Positions 1-9,236 of a stretch of DNA of 64,000 nt are shown piece after piece. The first letter of the stretch is position 1; the number at the start of each line of letters is the position of its first letter. The position numbers and the translations under genes were made by a program. Under the pieces are notes generated by a model, which saw only the letters and a list, made by a program, of their open reading frames with translations, had not been told where the DNA came from and did not search any database. The stretch comes from DASWIG01 sp965371445 (GTDB lineage: Bacteria; Acidobacteriota; Thermoanaerobaculia; Multivoradales; J023): positions 20,568 to 84,567 of the forward strand of contig CBDUYN010000022.1 of NCBI GenBank assembly GCA_965371445.1, in the 5' to 3' direction.

Positions 1-1
1 G

Positions 2-391
2 CACCCGCTGGAGCTGATCCGCGTCTACCTGACGTTCCCGATGGGGGCCGAGGCGCTCATCGTCGAGGAGGGCGTGGTGCTCTTCGTGGGGTGCATGCTC
101 TACCTGGTGACCGGCGCCCTCTACGGCATCCTCTTCCACCTGGTCATGACCCTCTACTTCGCCGACGCCTCGAAGGGCAAACGCTTTCTCGTGGCCTCGG
201 CCATCGGCCTGGCGCTCTGGGTGATCAACTTCTACCTGATCATCAGCTGGCTGCAGCCGATACTTCTGGACGACAACTGGATCATACGCCTCATCCCCTG
301 GTGGGTGGGCGCGGGGACCCACCTGGCGTTTGCCTGGACCGTGTTGATCGGTGAGCTCTGGGGCCGTTTCGAGGTCGATCGGGGCGCCTAG
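2..391 (+). CDS. Integral membrane protein, 5' end outside window
   Basis: The reading frame is open from base 2, reading HPLELIRVYLTFP just before the first internal ATG at 41, so the gene very probably begins upstream of the window. The visible 129 residues hold about four hydrophobic segments and end in a short polar tail. It lies 45 bp upstream of a diheme cytochrome c gene and the cbb3 oxidase subunits, in the same direction, so it may belong to the respiratory cluster. I do not recognise a family with certainty and see no heme motif. Confidence 0.7.
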   Translation, partial: HPLELIRVYLTFPMGAEALIVEEGVVLFVGCMLYLVTGALYGILFHLVMTLYFADASKGKRFLVASAIGLALWVINFYLIISWLQPILLDDNWIIRLIPWWVGAGTHLAFAWTVLIGELWGRFEVDRGA

Positions 392-436
392 ACGACGGCA
401 AGCCATCCCTCGAAGAGTCTTCGGACGAGGAGCACT

Positions 437-1507
437 ATGAGCGAGATCGCGATCGGGAAACGGCAGGTTGGACGGAGGTGGGCGGCGCCGATCCTGGCCC
501 TCACCCTGGGGGCGTTCCTCCTCTCCTGCGCCGCAGAAGCCCCCCCTGCCCCCACCGCGGAAGCCGCTGCTTCGGAAACCGCCGACACCGGCACGCCCCT
601 GGAGTACCAGGAATTTGAAACCGCGCCGCCCGGAGGGAGCTACAACCAGAGGGCGAACCTCGTCCAACGCGGCCACCGGGTCTACCGCAAGTACTGCATC
701 GGCTGCCACGGCGAGTACGGCAACGGCCAGGGACCGGCCGCGAAACGCCTCATCACCCAGCCGCGTGACTTCACGAAGGGCATCTACAAGTTCCGCTCCA
801 CCGATTCCGGCAGCCTGCCGCTCGAAGAGGACCTCTACCGCACCATCACCCGCGGCCTCTCGCGGGTCTCCATGCCGGCTTTTCCGCTGATGCCCGAGAA
901 CGAGAAGCTCGCCCTGATCGAGTACCTGAAGACTTTTTACCCCCGCTGGGAAGACGAGAAAGACGACCGCCGCGTCGTGCCGATCCCCCGCGCCCCCGAG
1001 GACATCGGCTCCGAGGAGCGGATGATGCGGGGACGCGTCGTCTATCTCGGCATGCAGTGCCTCAAATGCCACGGCACCGACGGCCGCGGCACCGGCGCCA
1101 CCCAGAAGGAGTACGTCGACTCCTGGGGCCACCCGCAGAAGGCTTTCGACTTCACCCGCGGGTCGCTCAAGGGAGGCAACGCCCCCGAGGACATCTACCG
1201 CACCTTCCACACCGGGCTGCGCTCGATCATGCCGTCCTTCGGCGGCGACACCCTCTCGGCGGTCACCGCCGACACGATCCCGGGGTTCGCCGAACAGGCC
1301 GGCCTGAGCGGCGAGATGGCCCGGCTCGAGCCCTACCTCGCCGAGTTCCCGGCCGACGGCGACGCCCTTTACTCTGCGATGAGCGAATCCGAAAGGCTCG
1401 AGCTCGCCGCACGCAACAGCTGGGACCTGGTGGCCTACATCCTTTCCCTGCGCACCACCGTCAACACCGCACCGGCTGTCTTGGGCAGCAGGTTGGCGGA
1501 CGGCTAG
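437..1507 (+). CDS. Diheme c-type cytochrome lipoprotein
   Basis: A 356-residue periplasmic electron carrier. The N-terminus is a lipoprotein signal: a hydrophobic stretch (about 16-30) ending in LLSC with Cys31 as the lipidated residue, then an Ala/Pro-rich linker. Two CxxCH heme sites are seen, CIGCH at 87-91 and CLKCH at 208-212, each opening a cytochrome c domain. Start ATG 437 has GAGGAG at 427-432. It lies 16 bp upstream of ccoN. The cluster has no recognisable diheme CcoP, so this lipoprotein may feed or replace that subunit (inference). Confidence 0.88.
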   Translation: MSEIAIGKRQVGRRWAAPILALTLGAFLLSCAAEAPPAPTAEAAASETADTGTPLEYQEFETAPPGGSYNQRANLVQRGHRVYRKYCIGCHGEYGNGQGPAAKRLITQPRDFTKGIYKFRSTDSGSLPLEEDLYRTITRGLSRVSMPAFPLMPENEKLALIEYLKTFYPRWEDEKDDRRVVPIPRAPEDIGSEERMMRGRVVYLGMQCLKCHGTDGRGTGATQKEYVDSWGHPQKAFDFTRGSLKGGNAPEDIYRTFHTGLRSIMPSFGGDTLSAVTADTIPGFAEQAGLSGEMARLEPYLAEFPADGDALYSAMSESERLELAARNSWDLVAYILSLRTTVNTAPAVLGSRLADG

Positions 1508-1523
1508 AGGAGCTGCTGAGTCG

Positions 1524-2981
1524 ATGAGCGAACCCACCCAAACCGAAGCCCACACGGAGGGCGCCGCCGAGAGGAGCGCGCCGGCGACGTCGCTGGTCAA
1601 CTACGGCGTCGTCAAATGGCACGTCATCGCCGGTGTCTTCTGGCTCTCGATCGCGCTCGTAGCGGGGCTGCTCTACTCGCTCCAACTCCTCCAGTACTGG
1701 CCGCTGCCCAAGATCGCCGTCCTCTCGCCGGGCAGGATCCGGTTCATCCACACCAACATGATCGCCTTCGGGTTCCTGACCAACTCGTTCCTGGCGATGC
1801 TCTACTGGACCGTGCCGCGCCTGACCGGCAAACGCGTCGCCTCGAAGACCCTCGGTTGGGTGATCCTCGTGGCCTGGAACGCCATCATGGCCTTGACCTA
1901 CGTGGGCCTTCACCTCGGCGAAGCGCAGGCGGTCGAGTGGGGCGAGACCCCCGTCTGGGTCGATCCCTTGGTCGTCGTCGGCGCGGTCCTCATCTGGATC
2001 CAGTTCTATCCGCCGATCATCCGGACGGCGGAAAAAGCGCTCTACGTCTCTTTGTGGTACTTCTCAGCCGGTTTCGTCTGGCTCGGCCTGACTTACATCA
2101 TGGGGAACTTCTTCCCGCAGTACCTGGTCGCCGGCAACGCCGCGGGACCGCTTCTCGGGCTTTACATTCACGACCTCGTGGGCCTCTGGGTGACGCCCAT
2201 GGGCTGGGGCATGATGTACTTTTTCGTGCCGATCATCTTGAAAAAGCCCATCTGGTCGCACGCGCTTTCGCTCGTCGGCTTCTGGGGGCTCGCCTTTTTT
2301 TACCCGCTCCAGGGCGTTCACCACTTCCTGGGCTCGCCGATCCCGATGTTCGCCCAGTACTCGGCAATCGTCTCGACGATCGCGATCGAGATCGTGGTGA
2401 CGACGGTCATCATCAACTTCTTCATGACCTGGAAAGGCAGCGACGCCTCGCTTCGGACCTCGATTCCGCTCCGCTGGTTCTGGGTCGGAGCGCTCGCCTA
2501 CACGATCACCTGCTTCCAGTGCGCGTTTCAGGTGACCCTGACGTTCCAGCAGGTGATCCACTTCACCGACTGGGTCGTAGGGCACGCCCACCTGGTCATG
2601 TTCGGAGTCTTTACCTTCTGGATCTTCGGCATGGTCGAGCACCTGTGGCCAAAGCTCGTCGGCCAGGAATGGTGGAGCGAGGGGCTAAGGCGTTGGGCTT
2701 TCTGGCTGATCGCCCTGGGCCTCGGCTCGATGTTCCTGGCCCTGACCGCGGGCGGGCTCATCGAAGGCTTCATGTCGATGAACCTCGTGCCGCGCGAGAC
2801 CATTCTCCAGACCATGCGCCCGTTCTGGATCGTGCGCTCCATAACCGGGGTCATGATCATCACCGGGTTTACCTGTTTGGTGGTCAACATGATCGCCACG
2901 GCAAGAGCCCGGGTCGCCGCACACGTCGACACCGAATACGCTGCCTACGAAAAGGAGGAGGTGGCCGTTGGAACGGTTTAG
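1524..2981 (+). CDS. ccoN: cbb3-type cytochrome c oxidase subunit I (CcoN)
   Basis: Catalytic heme b/heme b3-CuB subunit of a high-affinity terminal oxidase, 485 residues with about twelve membrane helices. Candidate ligands, by position in the family pattern, are His76 (low-spin heme), His216 and the His266-His267 pair (CuB), and His354/His356 in the GHAHL motif (heme b3 and heme b). The first 25 residues are polar. The end overlaps ccoO by 14 bp, which implies translational coupling. Confidence 0.95.
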   Translation: MSEPTQTEAHTEGAAERSAPATSLVNYGVVKWHVIAGVFWLSIALVAGLLYSLQLLQYWPLPKIAVLSPGRIRFIHTNMIAFGFLTNSFLAMLYWTVPRLTGKRVASKTLGWVILVAWNAIMALTYVGLHLGEAQAVEWGETPVWVDPLVVVGAVLIWIQFYPPIIRTAEKALYVSLWYFSAGFVWLGLTYIMGNFFPQYLVAGNAAGPLLGLYIHDLVGLWVTPMGWGMMYFFVPIILKKPIWSHALSLVGFWGLAFFYPLQGVHHFLGSPIPMFAQYSAIVSTIAIEIVVTTVIINFFMTWKGSDASLRTSIPLRWFWVGALAYTITCFQCAFQVTLTFQQVIHFTDWVVGHAHLVMFGVFTFWIFGMVEHLWPKLVGQEWWSEGLRRWAFWLIALGLGSMFLALTAGGLIEGFMSMNLVPRETILQTMRPFWIVRSITGVMIITGFTCLVVNMIATARARVAAHVDTEYAAYEKEEVAVGTV

Positions 2982-3732
2982 CTTCATCTTCCTGGTTGCC
3001 GGGCTCTTTTTCTTCGCCCTGGCTTTCGTGGTCAGCGGCTATTTCCCGATGATTCCCGTCCAGCACCTGGAGGTGCGGACGTTGGAGCAGCTGGCCGCGG
3101 TGCAGCCGCTCGAATTCCTCGAGCTTCAGGAACAGTATCCCGAGGCCTATGAGAAGGCCTTCGGCGGCATGAGCGACGCCGAGGCTTTCGCGGAAGCGCT
3201 CAAGGTCGGGCACAAGACCTACGTCGGCGAAGGCTGCTGGCATTGCCATAGCCAGCAGATCCGTCCCTGGGGCAACGACGAGGCGCGCTACGGCCGCAGG
3301 AGCTACCCCGAGGAGTACCACAACGAGCTCAACATGCCGCCGCTCTGGGGCACCCGGCGGATCGGTCCCGACTTGATCCGCCGCGGCGGCAAACAATCCA
3401 ACGACTGGCACGTCGCCCACTTCTACCACCCGCCCGACGTCAACCCCATGAGCGTCATGCCCTCCTACCCGTGGTTTCTTGAGAACGACGGCCTGACCCC
3501 AAACAAAACGGGGCTTTCGATCATCTCCTACGTCCAGTGGCTCGGCAGCTGGGAGCCGACGATCCGCGAAACCGTCTACGAGATCCCCTACATCGAGGCG
3601 AGCTATCCGCCCTCCGACGTCGCGGTTCCCGTTTCGCCCGAGGCCGCGGCCCCAAAAGGCGAGGAAGACATCTGGGGCGAGGACGCTGGAGAAGGCGAGG
3701 AAGAAAGCGACTTCTGGGACGAGGAGCAGTAG
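2968..3732 (+). CDS. ccoO: cbb3-type cytochrome c oxidase subunit II (CcoO), monoheme
   Basis: Membrane-anchored monoheme cytochrome c that passes electrons to CcoN. One N-terminal helix (about 4-24), then a periplasmic domain with the heme site CWHCH at 90-94 followed by SQQIRPWG, typical of CcoO. The start is TTG 2968, chosen because AAGGAGGAGG lies at 2952-2961, a few bases upstream, and the sequence from there begins directly with the anchor helix. The last 40 residues are very acidic and look like a lineage-specific tail. It overlaps ccoN by 14 bp. Confidence 0.93.
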   Translation: MERFSFIFLVAGLFFFALAFVVSGYFPMIPVQHLEVRTLEQLAAVQPLEFLELQEQYPEAYEKAFGGMSDAEAFAEALKVGHKTYVGEGCWHCHSQQIRPWGNDEARYGRRSYPEEYHNELNMPPLWGTRRIGPDLIRRGGKQSNDWHVAHFYHPPDVNPMSVMPSYPWFLENDGLTPNKTGLSIISYVQWLGSWEPTIRETVYEIPYIEASYPPSDVAVPVSPEAAAPKGEEDIWGEDAGEGEEESDFWDEEQ

Positions 3733-3734
3733 CC

Positions 3735-4088
3735 ATGACCGATGCCAAGACGCTCCATCCGGCCACGAGCTCGACCTCGCCGCAGGTGCGGCGGTTCCTG
3801 TGGGTTTTTTCCGTCGCGATGGTGCTGATCGCCGGGTCGGCTTTTCTTTTCAAGCTGATCGAGTTCTACACCATCGCCACGACCCACGGACCCGATGCGC
3901 TGGGATCCTTTCTCATCCCGGTGGCCAACTACCTCCTGGTGGCGGCAGGTTTTTTCTGCCTCTTCCTGTGGGCCTACGTGAGCGGTCAGTTCCGCGACGT
4001 GGAAGCGCCCAAGTACCGGATGCTTGAGATGCAAGACGAAATCGACCGCGAAGAAGAAAAAAGCAAGAGGATGGACCTCCATGGCTGA
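3735..4088 (+). CDS. Small two-TM protein of the cbb3 cluster
   Basis: A 117-residue protein with two hydrophobic helices (about 23-47 and 57-84), a polar N-terminus and a charged C-terminal tail rich in Glu and Lys. No CxxCH motif is present. It starts 2 bp after ccoO and overlaps the next small gene by 8 bp, so it is translated as part of the operon. By position it could replace CcoQ or the membrane part of CcoP, but the sequence alone does not prove that. Confidence 0.75.
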   Translation: MTDAKTLHPATSSTSPQVRRFLWVFSVAMVLIAGSAFLFKLIEFYTIATTHGPDALGSFLIPVANYLLVAAGFFCLFLWAYVSGQFRDVEAPKYRMLEMQDEIDREEEKSKRMDLHG

Positions 4089-4233
4089 TGAGCAGCAGGA
4101 AGCGAAACCGTTTCGCCGGCACAAGTTCCTGACCTACCAGGGCTACGCGTTCCCCTGGTACGCCACGTTGATCTGGATTGCCTATTTCGTCGGCGGCCTG
4201 ATCTACCTGGTCAAGAACGTCCTCTTGAACTAA
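4081..4233 (+). CDS. 50-residue single-TM protein, CcoQ-like by position
   Basis: Starts at ATG 4081 inside the end of the previous gene. It has a polar N-terminal third, then one hydrophobic helix (about 27-48) and almost no C-terminal tail. Its size, single helix and place between the oxidase subunits and ccoI are those expected of a small assembly or stability subunit such as CcoQ. I see no diagnostic motif, so the role is inferred from context. Confidence 0.65.
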   Translation: MADEQQEAKPFRRHKFLTYQGYAFPWYATLIWIAYFVGGLIYLVKNVLLN

Positions 4234-4237
4234 GGCC

Positions 4238-6316
4238 GTGTCCACGGACGCCGGCAGCTCCGGGGCTTGCCTCCACTGCGCTCTGCCGATCCCCCCGAGT
4301 CGGCGCCGCGGCGAAGCCCCCGGCTTCTGCTGCTTCGGTTGCCGCTTCGCCTACGAGGTCGCGCAGCCGTCGGCACGCGGCGAGGAAGGCGGAACACCCT
4401 CGACGCTCCTCCTGCGCCTCGGCCTCGGCATCTTCCTGGCCTTAAACATCATGGTTGCGAGCTGGCTCGGCTACTCGCAGGAGGTCTTCGGTGACGCCGC
4501 CCGCGCCGAAGGCGCCTACACGGCCCTTACCGGGCTCTTCAGCTACCTCGCCTTTTTCCTCTGCACGGTCGTCATCGCCCTCCTCGGCTTGAACCTCCTC
4601 GCCGACGCGCTCTTAAACCTCGCCCGGGGCCGGGTCGAGACCCAGCTCCTGATCGCCGTTGGCGTCTTCTCCGCCTACGGCCTTTCCGCCGTCAACACCT
4701 TTCGCGGCGAGGGCAGCCTCTACTTCGACACCGCCGCCATGGTGCTGGTCGTCGTCACCCTCGGCAGCTACCTCGAAGCGGGGGCCCGGCAGCGCGCGGC
4801 GTCCTCGGCGAGCGCGCTGCTGACGGACCTCCCCAGCCGGGTGCTCGTCGAACGCCGGGGCGAGCTCGTCGAAGCAGCGACGGAGGAGCTCGGCAAGGGC
4901 GACGTCGTGGTCGTGCGTCCCGGCGAGACGGTACCGGCCGACGGACGCCTCGTCGCGGGGACGGGCCACGTCGACGAAGCGAGCCTGACGGGCGAGTCGC
5001 GCCCGCGCCCGGTCGAGCCCGGCGATCCGCTCCTTGCCGGCACGGTCAGCCTCGACGGCCAGCTGCGCATGGAGGCCGAGCAGGTCGGCGAGGACCGGGT
5101 GCTGGCGCTCGTCGAACGTTCCCTCGCCGCGGCTCGGGCACAGAAACCGCCGATCCAGCGCCTGGCCGACCGCGTCGCCGCCGTCTTCGTGCCGGGCGTC
5201 GTCCTCCTGGCGCTCGCGGTCTTCGGCTACCGGGCGTTGCAAGGCGAGGCCGCGGCCGGCATGCTCCAGGGGCTCGCGGTGCTCCTCATCAGCTGCCCCT
5301 GTGCCCTCGGCCTGGCGGCGCCGCTCGCCTCCTGGCACGCGCTCCGCCGGGCCGCGGAATACGGCATCCTGATCGACTCCCCCGCCACCTTGGAACGCGC
5401 GGCGGCGGTCCGGCAAGTCTTTTTCGACAAGACCGGCACCTTGACGCGTCCCGAGCTCGACCTCGAACGGGCGACGGCGGCGCCCGGCGTCGATTCGCGG
5501 GAAGCCCTGGCGTGGGCCGCGAGCCTCGAAGCCGCGTCGACCCACCCGATCGCCCGCGCGCTCGTCGCCCACGCGGCGGAGCACGGCATCGTGCCAGAGG
5601 CCCTCGACGAGGCGTCAAACGTCCCGGGCCTGGGCGTCGAGGGACGCCTCGGGGGACAATGGCTCCGCCTGGGCAGCGTCCGCTGGGCCGAGCGCCTGGG
5701 TCTTGACATCAGCGCCCTGGCGGACGACGCGGACGACGACGCCAGCAAGGTCGTCCTGATGGACGATCACCGTCCGTTGGCGCGTTTCGACCTCAAGGAA
5801 GCGCCGCGTCCCGAGGCGGAGGCGGTGATCGCGGAGCTTCGGCGTACGGGAATTGACGTGGCGGTCCTAAGCGGCGACCGCGCAGGGGCGACGGCACGGC
5901 TCGCGGCACGGCTCGGTGTGACGGCGACCGGCGACCTCTTGCCCGGCGAGAAGGTCGAACGCCTCGTCGCCGCGCGCGGCGAAGGACGCCTGGCGATGGT
6001 CGGCGACGGCCTGAACGACGCGCCGGTCCTGGCCGCCGCCGACGTCGGCATCGCCTTGGGCTCGGCGAGCGATCTCGCCAAGCGCTCCGGCAACGTGCGG
6101 CTCGTCGCCGACCGGCTCGACCGCGTCCCGCTTCTCTTCGCCCTCGCCCGCGACGCGCGGCGGCGGATCCGCTGGAACCTCGCCTGGGCCTTCGGCTTCA
6201 ACACGGTCGGGATAGCGCTCGCCGTCGCCGGGACGCTGACGCCGATCTTCGCGGCGGTCGCGATGGTCCTCTCCAGCCTCATGGTGGTGCGGATCTCGAG
6301 CCGCGCCGGGGCCTGA
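4238..6316 (+). CDS. ccoI: Copper-type P1B ATPase CcoI, cbb3 oxidase assembly
   Basis: A 692-residue heavy-metal P-type ATPase, probably exporting Cu+ for CuB insertion into CcoN. The N-terminus has a Cys-rich site (Cys11, Cys14, Cys31, Cys32, Cys35) typical of CcoI rather than a standard HMA domain. Then come the TM helices, TGES at 251-254 (actuator), the CPC metal-translocation motif at 353-355, the phosphorylated DKTGT at 397-401, an STHPIA motif and the GDGLNDAP hinge. The start is GTG 4238, 4 bp after the previous stop. No ccoG, ccoH or ccoS follows directly. Confidence 0.93.
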   Translation: MSTDAGSSGACLHCALPIPPSRRRGEAPGFCCFGCRFAYEVAQPSARGEEGGTPSTLLLRLGLGIFLALNIMVASWLGYSQEVFGDAARAEGAYTALTGLFSYLAFFLCTVVIALLGLNLLADALLNLARGRVETQLLIAVGVFSAYGLSAVNTFRGEGSLYFDTAAMVLVVVTLGSYLEAGARQRAASSASALLTDLPSRVLVERRGELVEAATEELGKGDVVVVRPGETVPADGRLVAGTGHVDEASLTGESRPRPVEPGDPLLAGTVSLDGQLRMEAEQVGEDRVLALVERSLAAARAQKPPIQRLADRVAAVFVPGVVLLALAVFGYRALQGEAAAGMLQGLAVLLISCPCALGLAAPLASWHALRRAAEYGILIDSPATLERAAAVRQVFFDKTGTLTRPELDLERATAAPGVDSREALAWAASLEAASTHPIARALVAHAAEHGIVPEALDEASNVPGLGVEGRLGGQWLRLGSVRWAERLGLDISALADDADDDASKVVLMDDHRPLARFDLKEAPRPEAEAVIAELRRTGIDVAVLSGDRAGATARLAARLGVTATGDLLPGEKVERLVAARGEGRLAMVGDGLNDAPVLAAADVGIALGSASDLAKRSGNVRLVADRLDRVPLLFALARDARRRIRWNLAWAFGFNTVGIALAVAGTLTPIFAAVAMVLSSLMVVRISSRAGA

Positions 6317-6402
6317 CAGCGATGCGGCACGAGGACGATCAGGAGGACGGAAGAAGAGAGACGCCATCTCGACCCGCGCCGGAGGGTGAGGGGGCTTGGC
6401 CG

Positions 6403-6948
6403 TCAAGGTTGCCAGAGCTCGTCGCCCTCGCGGACGACCAGCCAGAGCCTCTGTAAGGCGCCGGTGACTCCGGGAAGGACGCCCGCGAAAATCTCAAGGC
6501 AAAGCTCCGGCGCCATGCGTCCATGGCGGGTCCCCAGAAGCGGCAGGGCAAGCGCCGTAAGACGGCGCTTCTCGACGATCGCGAACACCTCGGCGAAAGC
6601 GCTCCGAATCCAGTCCTCGTGCCAGGTCGGATCTTCGGCGAGGTCGTGGACCACGGCCAGCAACCGCAGCGGACGCCCTTCCCGAACGATGACCGTCCCC
6701 GGCGCGACGCCACGCTCCTCAAGCACGGCCGTCATCACCCGAATCGGATGCTCCGGAGGATCAGGAAGCCGTGCCGGGGCGCTCAGGACCAGGTGCGTGT
6801 CCTCCTCGAAGACTTGGGCGTCGACCGCAAACGGCGGTGCCGTCTCCGGAGCGGCGGCGATGCACAGCGCCGGAGCTTCGCCGCGGAAGCCCTGCAACGT
6901 CTTCGGATCGCGTCCGCCACGGATCAGCCGCCAGTCCTGCCGTCTCAT
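6403..6948 (-). CDS. Macro-domain-like protein, uncertain family
   Basis: A 181-residue soluble protein. The segment around residues 138-160 reads ALPLLGTRHGRM and is followed by a helix ending in an FAGVL-type turn. This resembles the loop of macro (ADP-ribose-binding) domains that usually reads LLGTGxGG, but the rest, including an N-terminal Asn-containing loop, is not obvious. It faces away from ccoI and separates the oxidase genes from the SafE-like gene. Function unknown; the macro assignment is tentative. Confidence 0.6.
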   Translation of the reverse strand: MRRQDWRLIRGGRDPKTLQGFRGEAPALCIAAAPETAPPFAVDAQVFEEDTHLVLSAPARLPDPPEHPIRVMTAVLEERGVAPGTVIVREGRPLRLLAVVHDLAEDPTWHEDWIRSAFAEVFAIVEKRRLTALALPLLGTRHGRMAPELCLEIFAGVLPGVTGALQRLWLVVREGDELWQP

Positions 6949-6969
6949 TCTCGTCCAGGGGCCACCTGT

Positions 6970-7095
6970 TCAATGCGCGTCGAGGTACGCGTCGATCCTC
7001 TCAGCGGGAGCCTCCCCGGCGTTCGACGCCGCCGCGGGGATCACCGCGGCAAGGAGGAGAATACGGGTTTCGGTCTTCAAGGCAGGATGAATCAT
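6970..7095 (-). pseudogene. Remnant of a secreted serine-hydrolase-type gene
   Basis: A 41-codon ORF with a signal-peptide-like start (ILLLAAVIPAAAS) followed by ERIDAYLDAH, where it stops. That ending resembles the opening of beta-lactamase-like serine hydrolases, which continue into the catalytic domain; none of that domain is present downstream. It is best read as a 5' stub left by a deletion. It could also be a random short ORF. Confidence 0.3.
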
Positions 7096-7249
7096 GGTCA
7101 CGCTCCGAGGCTTCGTCGTTTTGCAGGTCCCTACGCGAAGCCCCCTCCGAAGGTTTCGCGGTGTTGGGAGTCCAGCCCTTGCCCTGACGGCAAATGTTCT
7201 GTTAACATTCTCGCTCTGCTCACATCGTCCCGACCAGGAGGTTCGAGAG

Positions 7250-9142
7250 ATGCCGAACACCGTCTTGCGCCTATCCCGTGGATCCGCCTTGATCGCTGGA
7301 GCCGTGCTGGCCATGCTGCCACCAGCCCAAGCCGACGTCACCCTCGAGACCCTGGCCACCGGGCTCGACCTTCCGGTGGCGGTGACGCACGCCGGCGACG
7401 GCCGGCTCTTCATCTCCCAGCTGCGAGGACAGGTGCTCGTCCTCCAGGACGGCGAGATCCTCCCCGAGCCCTTTCTCGACGTCACCAGCCGGGTCCTCGG
7501 CACGGGGCACGGCCTGCTCAACCTCGCCTTCCATCCCAACTACGCGGAGAACGGCTTCGTCTACGCCCACCTGGGCGAGAAGGGGACCGCCGACTCGATC
7601 GTCGTGCGCTACCGCGTCTCGGCCGACGACCCCGGCCGCGTCGACCTGGAGAGCGAGGTCGTCTTGTTGCGGATCGTCAAGGAGATCCGGCGTCACTACG
7701 GAGGGCAGCTGCGCTTCGGCCCCGACGGCTACCTCTACGTCTCGACCGGCGACGGCAGCGGACGCGACCCGGACACCCGCGAGGACCTGATCGACCCCGA
7801 GTGCGCCTCCCAGGACGTCGGCCGTCTGGAGGGCAAGCTCCTGCGCCTCGACGTCGACCGCAACGTCGACGTGGCGCCGTACTACGCCGTCCCCGACGAC
7901 AACCCCTTTCGGGGCTCCGGCCTGGGCGAGGTCTGGGCGACGGGCCTGCGCAACCCCTGGCGGTTCTCGTTCGACCGCGAGACGGGCGACCTGTGGATCA
8001 GCGACGTGGGCCAGGACGACCGGGAGGAAGTCAACCTGCAACCGGCCGGCTCGCCCGGCGGCGAGAACTACGGCTGGAAGATCATGGAGGGGACCGACTG
8101 CTTCGGCGACACGACAGGTTGCCGGGGCAGTGTCCCGGTCTGCCACGCCGCGACGATCACGCGGCCCGTCCTGGAGTACTCGTACCGCTCCGGCTGCTCG
8201 GTGACCGGGGGGTTCGTCTACCGCGGCAGCCTCGTCCCGGAGCTCTACGGCCGCTACGTCTACGGCGACTACTGCCAGGGGACGATTTGGGCAGCCGAAG
8301 AGGTCGACGGCGCCTGGCAGACCGAGGAGCTCCTCCCGCGTCTGCCCTGGGTCGTGTCCATCGACGAGGAGGCTTCCGGAGAGCTCCTGCTGAGCGACCA
8401 CCTCGGGGGCGCGGTGTATCGGCTCGTCGATCCGACGCTTCCCGAAGCGGGCCTCGTCGAGCTTGAGGCGACGAGGTGGGAGGCCGTGGAAAGCGACGGC
8501 GAGGTGCTCCTCGGCGTCCGGCGGCTGGGCGAGGCAGTGGGTGAGGTGAGCGTCCAGGTTCTCCTCCGGCCCGGAACGGCCAGGGCGGGCACCGACTACA
8601 TGGCTCTGCCGGCCATCCTGAGCTGGAGCGACGGCGAAACGGGGACGAAGCCCTTTCCCGTCAAGCTGCTCGACGACACGGAGGACGAGCCCCTGGAGAC
8701 AGCGACGGTGGAGCTCGTCGCGCTGCCGGGCGATGCGATCCTCGGGGCGCGTTCCCGGGCGACGCTCGCCGTCGCCGACGACGACGAGCCGACCTGCGTC
8801 GCCAACTTCCGGCACCTTTGCCTCAACAAGGGACGCTTCCGCGTCTCCGCCAATTGGCGGACCGCGGACCGAACGGGCCTGGGCTACGCCGTGCCACAGG
8901 ACGAGAACGACGGCTCCTTCTGGTTTTTCGGCTCCAAGAACCCGGAGCTCTTCGTCAAGGTTCTCGACGCCTGCTTCGACCCCTTCCGTCACTACTGGGT
9001 CTTCGCCGCCGGCTTGACCGACGTCGAAGTGAGCCTGCGGGTCGTCGACACCCGGACCGGCGCTCTGAAGACGTACGACAGCCCGCTCGGCAAGACCTTC
9101 GAGACGATCACGGACACGCGGGCTTTTGCCACGTGTCCTTGA
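7250..9142 (+). CDS. Secreted glucose/sorbosone dehydrogenase-like propeller with Calx-beta and C-terminal domain
   Basis: A 630-residue exported protein. Start ATG 7250 is preceded by AGGAGG at 7236-7241 and gives a clean signal peptide ending near AQA (residue 28). Residues about 30-400 form a glucose/sorbosone dehydrogenase beta-propeller (DGRLFISQ, NPWRFSFD, ENYGWKIMEG segments), a PQQ-type family. About 400-510 resembles a Calx-beta repeat (TDYMALP, GTKPFPVKLLDD). The last 120 residues (from CVANFRHLCL) are a separate domain that recurs at the end of the BNR protein at 24 kb. Substrate unknown. Confidence 0.85.
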   Translation: MPNTVLRLSRGSALIAGAVLAMLPPAQADVTLETLATGLDLPVAVTHAGDGRLFISQLRGQVLVLQDGEILPEPFLDVTSRVLGTGHGLLNLAFHPNYAENGFVYAHLGEKGTADSIVVRYRVSADDPGRVDLESEVVLLRIVKEIRRHYGGQLRFGPDGYLYVSTGDGSGRDPDTREDLIDPECASQDVGRLEGKLLRLDVDRNVDVAPYYAVPDDNPFRGSGLGEVWATGLRNPWRFSFDRETGDLWISDVGQDDREEVNLQPAGSPGGENYGWKIMEGTDCFGDTTGCRGSVPVCHAATITRPVLEYSYRSGCSVTGGFVYRGSLVPELYGRYVYGDYCQGTIWAAEEVDGAWQTEELLPRLPWVVSIDEEASGELLLSDHLGGAVYRLVDPTLPEAGLVELEATRWEAVESDGEVLLGVRRLGEAVGEVSVQVLLRPGTARAGTDYMALPAILSWSDGETGTKPFPVKLLDDTEDEPLETATVELVALPGDAILGARSRATLAVADDDEPTCVANFRHLCLNKGRFRVSANWRTADRTGLGYAVPQDENDGSFWFFGSKNPELFVKVLDACFDPFRHYWVFAAGLTDVEVSLRVVDTRTGALKTYDSPLGKTFETITDTRAFATCP

Positions 9143-9236
9143 CCTGAAAAGCGGCGCCAGGGCCTTATACTGTGGCCATGCGAATCGTCTTCCTGCCTCG
9201 AGCCGTTTCCTCGCCTCCAACGCGGAAAACCCCGGC

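Noticed and set aside
9126..9236. Upstream start for the SafE-like protein
   Set aside because: Adds a 37-residue polar leader overlapping the previous gene's end and without homology; ATG 9237 starts at the first helix.
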